From the NCBI GenBank assembly GCA_037953625.1, contig CM075652.1, forward strand, positions 16,202,501 through 16,266,500: a DNA stretch of 64,000 nucleotides. The letters are read 5' to 3'. The notes under the pieces are model-generated. The model was not told where the DNA came from, made no database searches, and was given only the letters and a program-made list of their open reading frames with translations. Every line of letters begins with the position of its first letter. Positions within the stretch are counted from its first letter, which is position 1. Both the position numbers and the translations under genes were made by a program. Below, piece after piece: positions 37,628 to 47,777 of the stretch. The stretch is from Crotalaria pallida. Lineage: Eukaryota > Streptophyta > Magnoliopsida > Fabales > Fabaceae.

Positions 37628-39979
37628 ATGAGTAGGGAATGGTTTAGGAAATGGGCTGGGGTAGTCTCCCTGTCATCTAGCAGTAGTGAGGAGGAGGACG
37701 GCTCTTCCTCCTCGTCCTGTTCCTCCATGGAGGTAGACGAGGCGCTCCGTCGCCAAAGGGAATATAGGCAGAAATATGAGAGACAGGTTCTGGAGGTTGA
37801 TCCCGTTGAGGTAATCTATCCTCGGGATTGGGAGGAGAAGAGAGAGTGGATACGGCAGTACGCCTGGGCCGAGTTTGTTGACGGTAGGGAACGTGCCGAC
37901 TTCGAGAGGATGGAGAAAGAGGGGATGTACGAACGAGGGGTACCTGTGGTAGAGGGGAGATGCTCGCCCCTCGGAACAACTTCGAGGGGGTTTTCTGGGG
38001 GTTTATTCTTTGTAACCCGTAAGACTAACACCGAGCTCCCCTGTTCTTCCACAGGTACCATGCCGCCCAGAAAGTGCGTCAGTCGACCTGAGCTTTATCC
38101 TGCGCCTTTCGACGCCGATCAGTATGAGTGGGTCGACGTGGAGCCCAAAGGAGTCCAGTCCAGCTTCTGCTCCGAGGACAAGCTTGCCGAGGTGAAGAGA
38201 GTCGTGCTGCCTTGCCCAGGGGACGCCACCGGGACTTCTTACGAAGTACTTCCCTGTTCGGCAAATGACAGGATATGTAGCCGAACTGATAATAATTCCT
38301 TCTTCTTTTATGCCGACCTGATTCACAATCTCGGCGTGACCCTCCCGTTCACCGATCTGGAAATAAGGGTCTTGAACGAGCTCGGACTGGCTCCTTCACA
38401 ACTTCACCCCAATACTTGGTCGTTTCTCCGAGCATTTCAAAAAGTACTGCGGAGCCAAGAGGTTGGTTTGTACGGTTCGGCTCTTTCTGTGGATGTACAA
38501 CCCGTTCGTCAGTAATAAAGACGGGGTCACTGGTCGCCTTTGGGTATCGGCTAAGGCCCGAGCTCACTGTGGGTTATTCGGCATGTTCACCGATTCTTGG
38601 AAACATTTTAAACCCAAGTTTTTTAAGTACAAGTATGTTGGAACGGGGCTTCCTTGGTTTCGGTCAGAGACGGGTCCGAGGTTCCCTTTGGAGTGGACCC
38701 CGGAGTTCTTCAATCGTCATATCAGCACGCCACAGCGGTGGTCGGGCGCAACACTTGACACCGATGAGGCTGTAACGGCCCACCACTTCCAAACTGAGTA
38801 CCGGGCTCGGAAATTCCAGCTCGATATTAGAGTTTTCATGAAGTGCCCTGACAACGAAGTCTTGACCAAAATTGGTATTTAACTTTACCCTTACACTTGT
38901 ATATTTTCTTTCAACTTCCTTACTAATTTTTCTTTGTTATTTTTCTTTCAGACGAACACTGGTCCGATATGTCGTCAAAGGCATTGAAACTTGCAATGGC
39001 AGCTCGGAAGAGGCAGAGGACCGATAGCGCTTCTAGTGACACAGTTCCTGCCGAGGTCTCGACTGATACAGCTTCAACCGACTCGGCTCCAATCCATCCT
39101 ACTCCTCCTCCGGTGGTTATTGCCCCACCTCATCCTCAATCTCCGAGTCCGAATGCCGAGGTGGTCATTGCTGCGGATACCCCACCTTCATTGAGTCTTC
39201 CGAGGAGGGGAACTAATATTCTCCCAAGGCCGCCGACCACCATTGCCAAGCCTACGGTCAAAGATGCTCTCATAAAGATGTCGGGAGCAGAGTGGAAAAA
39301 GATGGCCGAGGAGATGGCTTGTCAATTGAAGAGGGCAACAACCATGTTTAATGTGTTGGCCGAGGTTTCTGATGACATGGCTGAGGGGTTGTCTCCTGCC
39401 AAGAAGAAGGCTCGGTTCGACCTGGCGGCCGAGGTTGCTGAACTCCGGAGTAGCAAGAGCTCCGCCGACCAGAAGCTGGCTGAGTTGGAAGAAAAGCACC
39501 GGCAGCAGGTGGAGGAGCTTCTGAAAAATCATGAAGAGGCTGTGACCAAAATAAGGGAGGAAGCTCGGACGTCGGAGGAGGCAGCTAAGGTGACAGCCAA
39601 GGAGGAAGGTCAGTAGGAGGGCCTGGCCGAGGTTGAAAGGGTGAGATCCATGCTGAGAAAGAGGGCTGCTCAAGCACTTAGGCACAAGATTGCGGCGTCC
39701 GAGGCCGACTTTGACTTTGAGAAGGGGGGAGCTAAAATCTTCGCCAGTGCCGTGGAGCAGATTCTTCACCTGAATTCAGGGCTCCGAATTCGAGTCGTCG
39801 GTGCAAGTGCCGGGTTCGGGGTACACAATGGGAAGATGGTGGATTGGGAGAGGGATGGGGCCGAGGTTGACCTCGACCAACCTGAGGAGAACCTTCCCAA
39901 TCCTTTGGCGGAGAAACCGGATGAGGAGTTCAACCCGAGCTCGGTTGTCCTTTCCGATGTTGAAGATGAAGCAGCATAA
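37628..39979 (+). pseudogene. Antisense gene of element A ('putative gypsy type transposon' family), broken
   Basis: It runs opposite to gag-pol. A Ser/Glu-rich first part (37628 on) reads through to the conserved domain starting at an ATG at 38060 (MPPRKCVSRPELYPAP). The domain shows LPFTDLEIRVLNELGLAPSQ and HPNTWSFLRAF, typical of the Pfam family named Transposase_28 / putative gypsy type transposon (my recognition). A one-base insertion in an A run near 38440 shifts the frame. An intron with GT-AG ends (38875-38951) follows. The second exon encodes a coiled coil and is cut by a TAG at about 39614 before continuing to 39979. The homologue in element B is intact. A function is not established for this family. 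Confidence 0.8.
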
Positions 39980-40079
39980 GTCCCTTATGCTGGGCAGCTT
40001 GCGATTTGTCTATGTTTTTTGTAACATGTTTGACGCTGTTGGTTTGTATTTCATGTTGCTGATTGTGTGAAACATTTTT

Positions 40080-40250
40080 TTTCAATGCAAGTTCTTTTCA
40101 GTTTAACTTGTTGCATGTTGCTATTTTTATGCAAGTTTTGAATTTTAACTTGTTGCATACTCATGGTGTCCGAGGTCACTTTTATGCAAGTTCTTTTTCT
40201 TTAACTGGTTTCTCAATGCGAGTTTTATTTTATTAACTCGTTGCATGTTT
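40080..40250 (+). repeat. Degenerate TTAACTTGTTGCAT repeats
   Basis: Units of the form TGCAAGTT...TTAACTTGTTGCAT recur about four times downstream of the antisense gene. TGCAAGTT and AACTTG(TT)GCA are partly inverted relative to each other. Element B has a single related unit at about 47244-47276. Confidence 0.7.
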
Positions 40251-40439
40251 GCCAAGGATGCCTTGGATCCGAGCTGCGAGTCGATGTCGGTTTATCAAGT
40301 GAATTCGCGATGTAAAAAACGTAAGTCTTTGAGACTTGTTGCGTTTTGTTTAAATAACTAAGTAAAAATGTTATTGAGAATACAAGTCCTTTTTGACTTG
40401 TTGTATTCGGATTGGACTTAAAAAATTCAGCATAAAACT

Positions 40440-40800
40440 TAATGTAACTAATTATGTTAAGCTCGGACAACTCAGTAAGTGCAGTAATCTTATAAGTTTT
40501 CCTCTGAAAAAAGGCACTGTATATAAGAGCATACGGTAGGGATCTCGGATTCACCCACCTTAGCCGAGGTGGGTGTCCTCGTCCCCGGTGTGAAAGAGGT
40601 TGCTGAGTGAAGTTATGTGAGAACATTTCACAGCAAGCTGTACTTTACCGGGTGTCCCTTGTACACTGTGCATATGAGCCGATCTTGTTTAGAAGACGTT
40701 GGCTGTACATAGCGCCATGCAACATTTAGGTGGCTAGTGCTAAATGAGAAGCTAGTACCTACGTATATAAAACTGTGGCACTTGAGTATGAGCAAGTTTG
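40440..40800. other. Conserved non-coding block between the convergent units of element A
   Basis: This block aligns closely with 47385-47710 of element B, although it lies outside both the gag-pol and the antisense coding regions. Shared stretches include CTCAGTAAGTGCAGTA, GGCACTGTATATAAG and GCCATGCAACATTTAGGTGG. TATATAAG on the plus strand is TATA-like. It could hold a promoter, 3' processing signals for the convergent transcripts, or a packaging signal. Confidence 0.6.
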
Positions 40801-41015
40801 TACTTTTCATTAATCATAGACATGAGTACATTGCCTTTCAGGGAATTGAAAAAAAATGAATATATCACAATGGGACAGAATGTGACTAGAGGAAGTAGAT
40901 ATAAAAACATTAATAGAAATAAAATTAAACTTAAACTTTAGCTGGGGGTGGTGACTGCTGATGATTTCTGAGGTAAACCTAACTGAAGTAGGTTCTCGGC
41001 TTTTAAACTTATCCT

Positions 41016-41396
41016 TTAGCTGGAGGTGTTGGTGGCTGCTGATGACTTCCGAGGTAAACCTAACTGAAGTAGGTTCTCGGTTTTGCGAAGTTCTCGGGAA
41101 TTCCTGAGCTCGGTTCCTTCCATAGTTTCTAGCTTGTATGCCCCAGAGTATGTTTTTGAGACGCCTCTGTTGGGGCCTTCTTGATTCCGAGCACATTTTA
41201 CTTCCCTCCAAATCTCATGACCGACATCTGCTCTTCGGAGCATGAGGTCTCCGAGTGCAATTTTGTTGTCTTGGTTGGCCAGCCTTTCCTTTTCTATCTT
41301 CTTCTGCACAGAGGCGGCTTCTCGGATCTCCTCGGCCAGTATCAGATTCCTGTTCTCGACCTCGGGCCTGTCCCTCCCTCGGAAGGTATGAAACCT
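41016..41396 (-). pseudogene. Integrase C-terminal remnant of element A
   Basis: It continues the gag-protease frame beyond a TGA at the 41397 end. LILAEEIREAASVQKKIEKE and SGAYKLETMEGTELRNS match the end of element B's polyprotein. The stop replaces what is CGA in element B. Further shifts follow toward 40950. No integrase catalytic residues remain here. Confidence 0.75.
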
Positions 41397-43610
41397 TCAT
41401 TCGATGGGGATGGCAGCATTGGTCTGGTAGCGCTCGACCGAGGAGGTCTGATGAGAGATGCCGCGGTTCTCAGCCGATACTTGGAATTTGTTGGCAGCCT
41501 TACAAAATGCAATGTTTTTCGTCCTGAAACACCAGAGCTCAGGACCTCGGCTTAAGGAGTGAATGGGGAACTCACCTCGACCCTCACCTCGGGTCAAAAC
41601 CAAGCTGAGGGCGGGATCACCAAGAAATAAATAAATGAAAAGATTCTCCCCTTGTGGAGGGCTGGAGAGAACTGGAAGGGAAGAGAGATATTCCTTAATT
41701 GCACCTTGGATTTCTTGAGGGAGGTTGGTACCTACTTTGACAGCCTTGCCAGGGCTAGAAGGATCGAGGGGGATTGCTGACCATCCCCCTCGAGGGGAGG
41801 GCCTAAAAATATCTTGTCTAACCTGAACATCAGCCAATAGAACTCTCCCTTTGGCCAATGTCTGATCGGTGAGCTCTTTCTGTTTCTTTTTTACTTCCCG
41901 TAGGCTCGCGTTGTAGCAGAGCCGGGCTCTCACTTGGTCGGCTTTGACTGTGATGACCTTGTCGTCAGAACCGACGAATTTCATCGCTAAGTGAACCATT
42001 GAAACCACTGCCCCAAAAGCCTGCAGGCAGGTTCGCCCTAGTATCACATTGTACGGGGATTCAGAATCAACAACTAAAAACTTGATGATCTCCGTTCGGG
42101 CCGAAGGCTGCTTGCCTAAGGTCACCGGGAGATGGATGGCTCCAAGGGGGCGAATTGCCTCCCCTGTGAAGCTGATGAGATTGCCTTCAAATTGCACGAG
42201 GTCTGCTGACGTCAGTTTCAGTGCTTGAAATGTACGAAGAAAGAGAATGTCGGCCGAGCTTCCTTGATCAATGAAAACTCTGGCGACTTCAAAATTGTCG
42301 ATCAACGTCGTGATCACCATAGGGTCATTGTGATCCGGGATGACGACTTCCATGTCCTGGTCAGAAAAAATGATGGGGATGTTCCGAGATGGTTTTTTAT
42401 AGACGGGTTTGTGGTGAACAGCCAAGACCTGATTGACGTATCTCTTCCTTTCTGCCCTCTTCTCTCCGCCACCTGCAAAACCTCCCGAGATAGTTTCAAC
42501 TCGGAAATTTTCCGGCGACTTATCCAGATCTTGTACCACAACCATATTTACTCGTTGTGGTTCTTCTTCCTTCTTCTCCGGAGACGGGTCAGCTTTGGCT
42601 TTTCCTTTGTCGTTGTCTGGGCTGCGAGACCTTCTTCGGCCTCTCCTCTCTACCGCTTCTCGCACATACTGTTGCAACTTGCCCCTTCTCACCATGTCTT
42701 CGATAACGTCTTGAAGCCAAGTGCACTGATCGGTATGGTGACCATACCCATCGTGGAAATTGCAGTATTTAGATCTGTCCCTGATGTTATTTTGGTTCCT
42801 GAGGAAAGGTGGCCGAGGTACGCCCCTGAGTTCGGTTTGCATGATCTCCCTCCAGACTTGTGACCTCGAGACCATCAGGGGGGTGTAAGAATCATACTTA
42901 GTGATGTAAGGGCGTCGGCGGTCGTCTTGCTGGCCGACGTGAGGGCGACCTCGGTCTCCTTGATCTGCTCTTCCTCCTCTATCATCCCTGTTTCCGCGAG
43001 GACGACCGCGGGGAAGGGCATTCTGTGAAGCAGCTTGAACGTTCTCCATCCTACTTGCCAGACCTTTGTTGAATTCCTCAAGGTTGATATATTTGTTGGA
43101 TCGTTGTCTGAGTTTGGCCATGTCTCTCGGTGGCTTTCCTATCAGTGAGTCTTTGAACCCTCCTTCGGCCAATCCTTGGGTCAAAAGGAGGACGGCCACC
43201 TCGGGAGACAAGTTGGGAACTGAGCTGGATTCATTGTGAAATCTGTGCAGATAAGCACGTAGAGATTCGTCCGATTTTTGCGTCACTGTTGCTAGTGTGT
43301 GGTCCGATCTGGGTTGCACACAGCTAGCAGTGTACCTGTTGAGAAATACTCGCTTCATTTCTGTCCAGTTGTTGACAGAATTCTTGGGTAACGTTGAGTA
43401 CCATCGGAGGACTGGGGCTTGGAGGGTCATGGAGAAAGCTCGGCACTTGAGCCGATCTCCTCCTCCATGGAAGTTGACAGCTCCCTCGTAATAAAGAATA
43501 TGCTCTTGAGGGTCTGTGAGGCCATTATATCTGGGAATGTTGCTGGGTCCGAGGTACCCAGGTGGTGGTTCATAAGCCATGACGGCTGGTGTAAAAGGGT
43601 GTCCAGGATG
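41397..43610 (-). pseudogene. Element A gag (main part)-protease, with RT deleted
   Basis: Continues the gag begun at 53113, interrupted by element B. From its N-terminal side: a retrotransposon gag domain (PRYNGLTDPQEHILYYEGAV...LRAYLHRFHNE), a basic RG-rich stretch, a knuckle CNFHDGYGHHTDQC (C-x2-H-x4-H-x4-C), and a retroviral-type protease with DQGSSADIL in place of the usual DTGSS. After the protease the frame passes through three fused fragments: the end of the protease-RT linker, part of the first RNase H (LSSPPQGENLFIYL) and a sliver of integrase (SAENRGISHQTSSVE). RT and most of integrase are therefore deleted, yet the frame stays open to the TGA at 41397. It probably supplied capsid and protease only. 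Confidence 0.85.
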
Positions 43611-43615
43611 GGAAT

Positions 43616-44225
43616 TGTGATGTCCTAGGGCGAGAAGAGCCTCTAAGGAAGGGGAATCCACCCTAGAGGAGACTCTGCCTAGGGTTTATGTGTGATGTTT
43701 GCTGGGAGTCCTCTAGTGGCCAAAAGGGGAAGCCAAAGAGATACCCTAATCACTGGTGTGTGAGGGTGGCGATTAGGGTAAGAGGACGTACCTTTGCCCC
43801 ATGTAGTACTGAGCTACTTATAGGGGGGAGCTAATTGCCCTAATGGGCCAACTTGGGGCCCAAGTAGAGCCAGCCTGTAATGAGCTAGGAGTGGTGCGCT
43901 GTCCTTCCGGATAAGGATGGGGTGAGCTGTCCTTGCGGATAAGGCTGGGGTGAGCTGTCCTTGCGGATAAGGCTGGGGTGAGCTGTCCTTGCGGATAAGG
44001 CTAGGGGACGTCATCATGTCCTTGATGTCGGAATCTTTGGGGTGATGTCGGACCTGGGAAGACGTACGAAGATCGGACCTGAGCAGAGGCATGAGGTCAG
44101 CCTGTATCTGGCGCTTGTTCGACCGTTGAGCCCTGAGCTCGGCCAAGCGTTCAGTGGGTCCCTTGTTAGGTCCTTGAGCTTTTAGCGGGGTTTATGGGGA
44201 GTTCAGCCTAGCCAGGTCCACCACA
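43616..44225 (-). mobile_element. Element B 3' LTR
   Basis: 610 bp, TGTGGTGGACC...GGACATCACA. It includes four tandem units of about 28 bp (GAGCTGTCCTTGCGGATAAG) at about 43895-44003. The 5' LTR has three, accounting for the length difference. Confidence 0.92.
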
Positions 44226-45321
44226 TAAGCCCCCCAGCTCGGTCAAGGCTCTTTGAGGCTTGCTCCGAGGTCGTGGTTCAGGTATTTTTCCCGAGGTCCA
44301 TCACTTTATGGCCGAGTTTACCACATAAGCCCCCCCAGCTCGGTCAAGGCTATTTAAGGCTTGCTCCGAGGTCGTGATGTTCCACCTCTGGTTGGCGCGT
44401 GTGAGCTGCAACCTTCTGGTTTGGCAGTGACGGTGACATGAGCTTTGACAGCTGTCTAATTACTTAGACTTGGAATGACATTTACTTTTCTCCGGCATAT
44501 GTCAGACATTCACGGTCTACGGAGCGTCATCATCATTGTGACGTTAAACGAGGTCCACGCTTTTGTCTGTTGCGCACCACGTGTGTTGGTTCTTATGGCT
44601 CCTCACTGGGTTGGGCCTTCTGGGCCAAGCCCATTATTCAAAAAAGAGAGGGAGGACGGTTACTCTTCCCTGTACTTTGACTAGCAAACTATCTCTGTTG
44701 CATTTCCTATTGAACGGTTGGTTTATCTTCTCACTATACCCACGTTTCTTCTTTCCTGCGAATACGTTTCCAAGGCAAGGTTTGGTTTCAGCGAGACTTC
44801 CGTGACTTGTTCTTCCCTTCCTTCAACCTACTCATTTCTTTTCTGCGATATACACAAGGTATTCTTCTTGCTTCGTCTTTCCTCATTCCTGGGTTTTGGT
44901 TTCTGCATTTGCATGATTATTTGGGTGGGTTTTTTGTGGGTTTATCTGCGTAGCAATGGGTTAGTCATGCTTTTAAGGGGACGGTCTTTCTTGTGGGCAC
45001 ACTGAATTTTCTGGGGAATCTTTGGTTTAAAAGGTATTTGGGGTATGGTGGGTAGTGCTAGGGGCGTTTGAGTAAGCGCTTGTTGGGGTGGGAGCCAGAG
45101 GAGTATTTTCGTTGTTCTCCTATAGTAGCCAGGAAGAGGACGACCCTTCTGGTATCGGATCCCCCCATTTTTTTTTATTTTTTTTTGGGGAACTTGGAGC
45201 AGTTCCTATTGAGGCTGTTCGGGAGGAGCGCGGGGTACCTGTGGATGGGGGTTTTTTGTGGGGTTATTCTTCATGACCCATAGAACTGACATTCGAGCTT
45301 CCCTGTTCTTCCACAGGTACG
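44226..45321 (+). promoter_or_regulatory. Leader region of the antisense gene in element B
   Basis: A 1.1-kb block between the 3' LTR and the antisense ATG. A repeated TAAGCCCCCCAGCTCGGTCAAG segment occurs at 44226 and 44328. A candidate 5'-UTR intron has donor CACAAG|GTATTC at about 44859 and acceptor TTCTTCCACAG at about 45316, six bases before the ATG. The acceptor context is shared with element A. Promoter function is inferred from position. Confidence 0.4.
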
Positions 45322-47133
45322 ATGCCTCCTCGGAAATGTGCCAGTCGTCCCGACTTGTACCCAGCTCCTACTGATGCCTCCCACTATCACTGGGTGGATG
45401 TTGAGCCGAAGGGGATCCGGTCTCAACTGGACTGCGATGACTTACTCATCAATGTGAAGGGGGCGATATTGCCCTGTTCCCAAGATCCTAGCGGGACTTC
45501 TTATGAAGTTTTGCCCTGTTCGGCCGACGACCGAGTCTGCTCTCGAACCGACCCCGACTCTTTCTACTTCTACGCCGAACTGATACATAAGCTTGGCATA
45601 ACTCTTCCGTTTACGGAGTTTGAGATGGGCGTTCTGAACGAGCTAGGGGTGGCCCCTTCGCAACTGCATCCGAACACTTGGTCCTTCCTCAGGGCCTTTC
45701 AGAGGTACTGCGGGGCAAAGGGGCTGACATGTACCATTAAGCTCTTCCTTTGGATATACAACCCCTTCGTTGGAAACAAAGAGGGGATGACTGGTCGGTT
45801 GTGGGTGTCCACCAAGGCTCGAGCTCACTATGGGCTTTTCGGACTATTCACCGAGTCATGGAAACATTTTAAACACAGGTTCTTCAAATATAAATATGTC
45901 GGTAACGGGCGACCTTGGTTCCGAGATGAAGCGGGGCCAAAATTTCCTTTGCAGTGGACCCAAGAGTTTTTTAATCGACATCGAGACACACCCCAACAAT
46001 GGTCGGGGGTGACTCTGGATGCGGCCGAGGCGGAGGCGGCTTTGCATTTTCGTACTGAATACCTTAGCCGAAAATCCCAGCTCGACGTTGGGGTATTCAT
46101 GACTTGTGCGGACGACGTGGTTTTAACTGAGATCGGTAATATTTCTTGATGTCTTGTCTTTGTCAAGTCCTTTCCATTTATTTAATGTGCTTCTTTTTTT
46201 TTTTTTTTTGCAGAGAAATATTGGTCCACCATGTCGGCAAGGGCTTTGAAAGCGTCCCTGGAGGCCCGCAAGCGGAAGAGGGGAGAAAATATTTCCCGAG
46301 CAGCTACGGAACCTGCTGCTCGGCCGACACTGCCCGACTCTACTCATCCGACCTTCAGTTTCCTCGCTCAATCGCCGGCGACGAGCGCGGAGGTCGATAG
46401 TGCCGCTGATGCTCCACCCCGGCCGCCTATTGTCAAGAGGTCGGTCAAAGAAGCTGTTGTTAATCTTTCGGGGTATGAGCTGAAGATGATGACCGAGGGG
46501 TTAGCATTTCATCTGAAGAGGGCTACCAATCTCTTTGGCGTTCTATCCGAGTATGGAGATGAAGTAGCTGCAGGGTTATCGGCCGATCAAAAAAGGAGTC
46601 GTGCCGAAATTCAAACTGAGGTGGTCGAGCTAAGGACCAATACCAGGGCCGCTGAGCAAAAGTTGGCCGATCTGGAGGAAAAACACCATCAACAGGTGGA
46701 GGAGCTTCTCAAGGATCACGAAGCCCGTTTTGCCCAAGCAAAGGTTGAGGTGAAAGAAGCTGGTCGAAAGGAAGGCTTGGCCGAGATGGGGCAAGTAGTG
46801 GCGAAGCTTGAGAAAAGGGTTGCTCAAGCTCTGAAGCATAAGGTAGCGGCGCATGAAGCTGATTTTAGTTTTGAGAAATTTGGCAACAAGATTTTTGCCG
46901 GAGCTGTGGAGCAGCTTTTGCATTTAAATCCGGGCTTGAGGATCCGAGTTATTGGTGCCTCCGCTGGGTTCGGGATTGAAGATGGGAAGCTGGTCGACTA
47001 TGACAAGGACGGTGTGGAAGTCGATCTGAACCAACCCGAGGCGGATTTGCCGAACCCGTTGGAAGAGAAAATGGACGAGGAGTTTGATCTGAGTTCAGTT
47101 ATATTGTCTGATGTGGAGGATGAGTTAGCGTAA
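45322..47133 (+). CDS. Intact antisense gene of element B ('putative gypsy type transposon' family)
   Basis: A two-exon gene on the strand opposite gag-pol: exon 1 45322-46135, intron 46136-46213 (GTAATA...TTTGCAG, 78 bp), exon 2 46214-47133. Spliced, it encodes 577 residues. Exon 1 has the conserved domain (LPFTEFEMGVLNELGVAPSQ, HPNTWSFLRAF, WKHFKHRFFKYKYVG), which I place in the Pfam family called putative gypsy type transposon / Transposase_28. Exon 2 has a basic KRKRGEN-type stretch (possible nuclear signal), a long coiled coil (QKLADLEEKHHQQVEELLKD) and a conserved acidic tail ending ILSDVEDELA. The homologue in element A shares intron position and most residues, with changes mostly synonymous. 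A function is not established; no catalytic motif is visible. It converges on pol with a 644-bp gap. Confidence 0.8.
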
Positions 47134-47384
47134 GCCCCTTATGCTGGGCGGCTAATGTTTTGTGCGAGTACTATGTTTTGTGTACAACAGGTTTTCATAG
47201 TGTAAACTTTGTTCGGATCATGCTTGTAGCACATTATAAATTTCAATGCAAGTTTTGTCTTTAACTTGTTGCATGCTTTATTTATTTTAAGCCTAAGGTT
47301 TAACTTGAAACCCTGTAAGGTACTATGAAATTTTGAAAATGTAAGTTGAATGTGAATTATGAAGGAGCGAGTTTTAACTTGAAT

Positions 47385-47710
47385 ATCTCAGTAAGTGCAG
47401 TAGGCTTATAAGTGTCCTCTGAAAAGAGGCACTGTATATAAGGGAATACGGTGGGGAACTCGGATTACCCGTCTTGGCCGAGGTGGGTATCCTCAGCCCC
47501 GATGTAGAAGAGGTTGCTGAGTGAAGAGATGTGAAAACATTTCACTGCAAGCTGTACATCATCGGGTATCCCTTGTACACTGTGCATACAGGTCGGTCTC
47601 TTTTAAGAGATGTAAGCTGTTCGTAGCGCCATGCAACATTTAGGTGGCTAATGCTAAATGAGAAGCTAGTACGTACGTATGTAAGGCTGTGGCACTTGAG
47701 AAAAAGAAAG
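47385..47710. other. Conserved non-coding block between the convergent units of element B
   Basis: Counterpart of 40440-40800 in element A. CTCAGTAAGTGCAGTA, GGCACTGTATATAAG, CTTGTACACTGTGCAT and GCCATGCAACATTTAGGTGG are shared. It sits between the antisense stop (47133) and the pol stop (47778). Confidence 0.6.
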
Positions 47711-47777
47711 TTCTTTTCATTACTTAAAGGATTAGTACATCATTCCTTGCAAACAATGGCAATCTACCGAGGTGAGA

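Noticed and set aside
42225..42863. 212-codon plus-strand frame within element A
   Set aside because: A complement of the gag-protease frame; no domain of its own.
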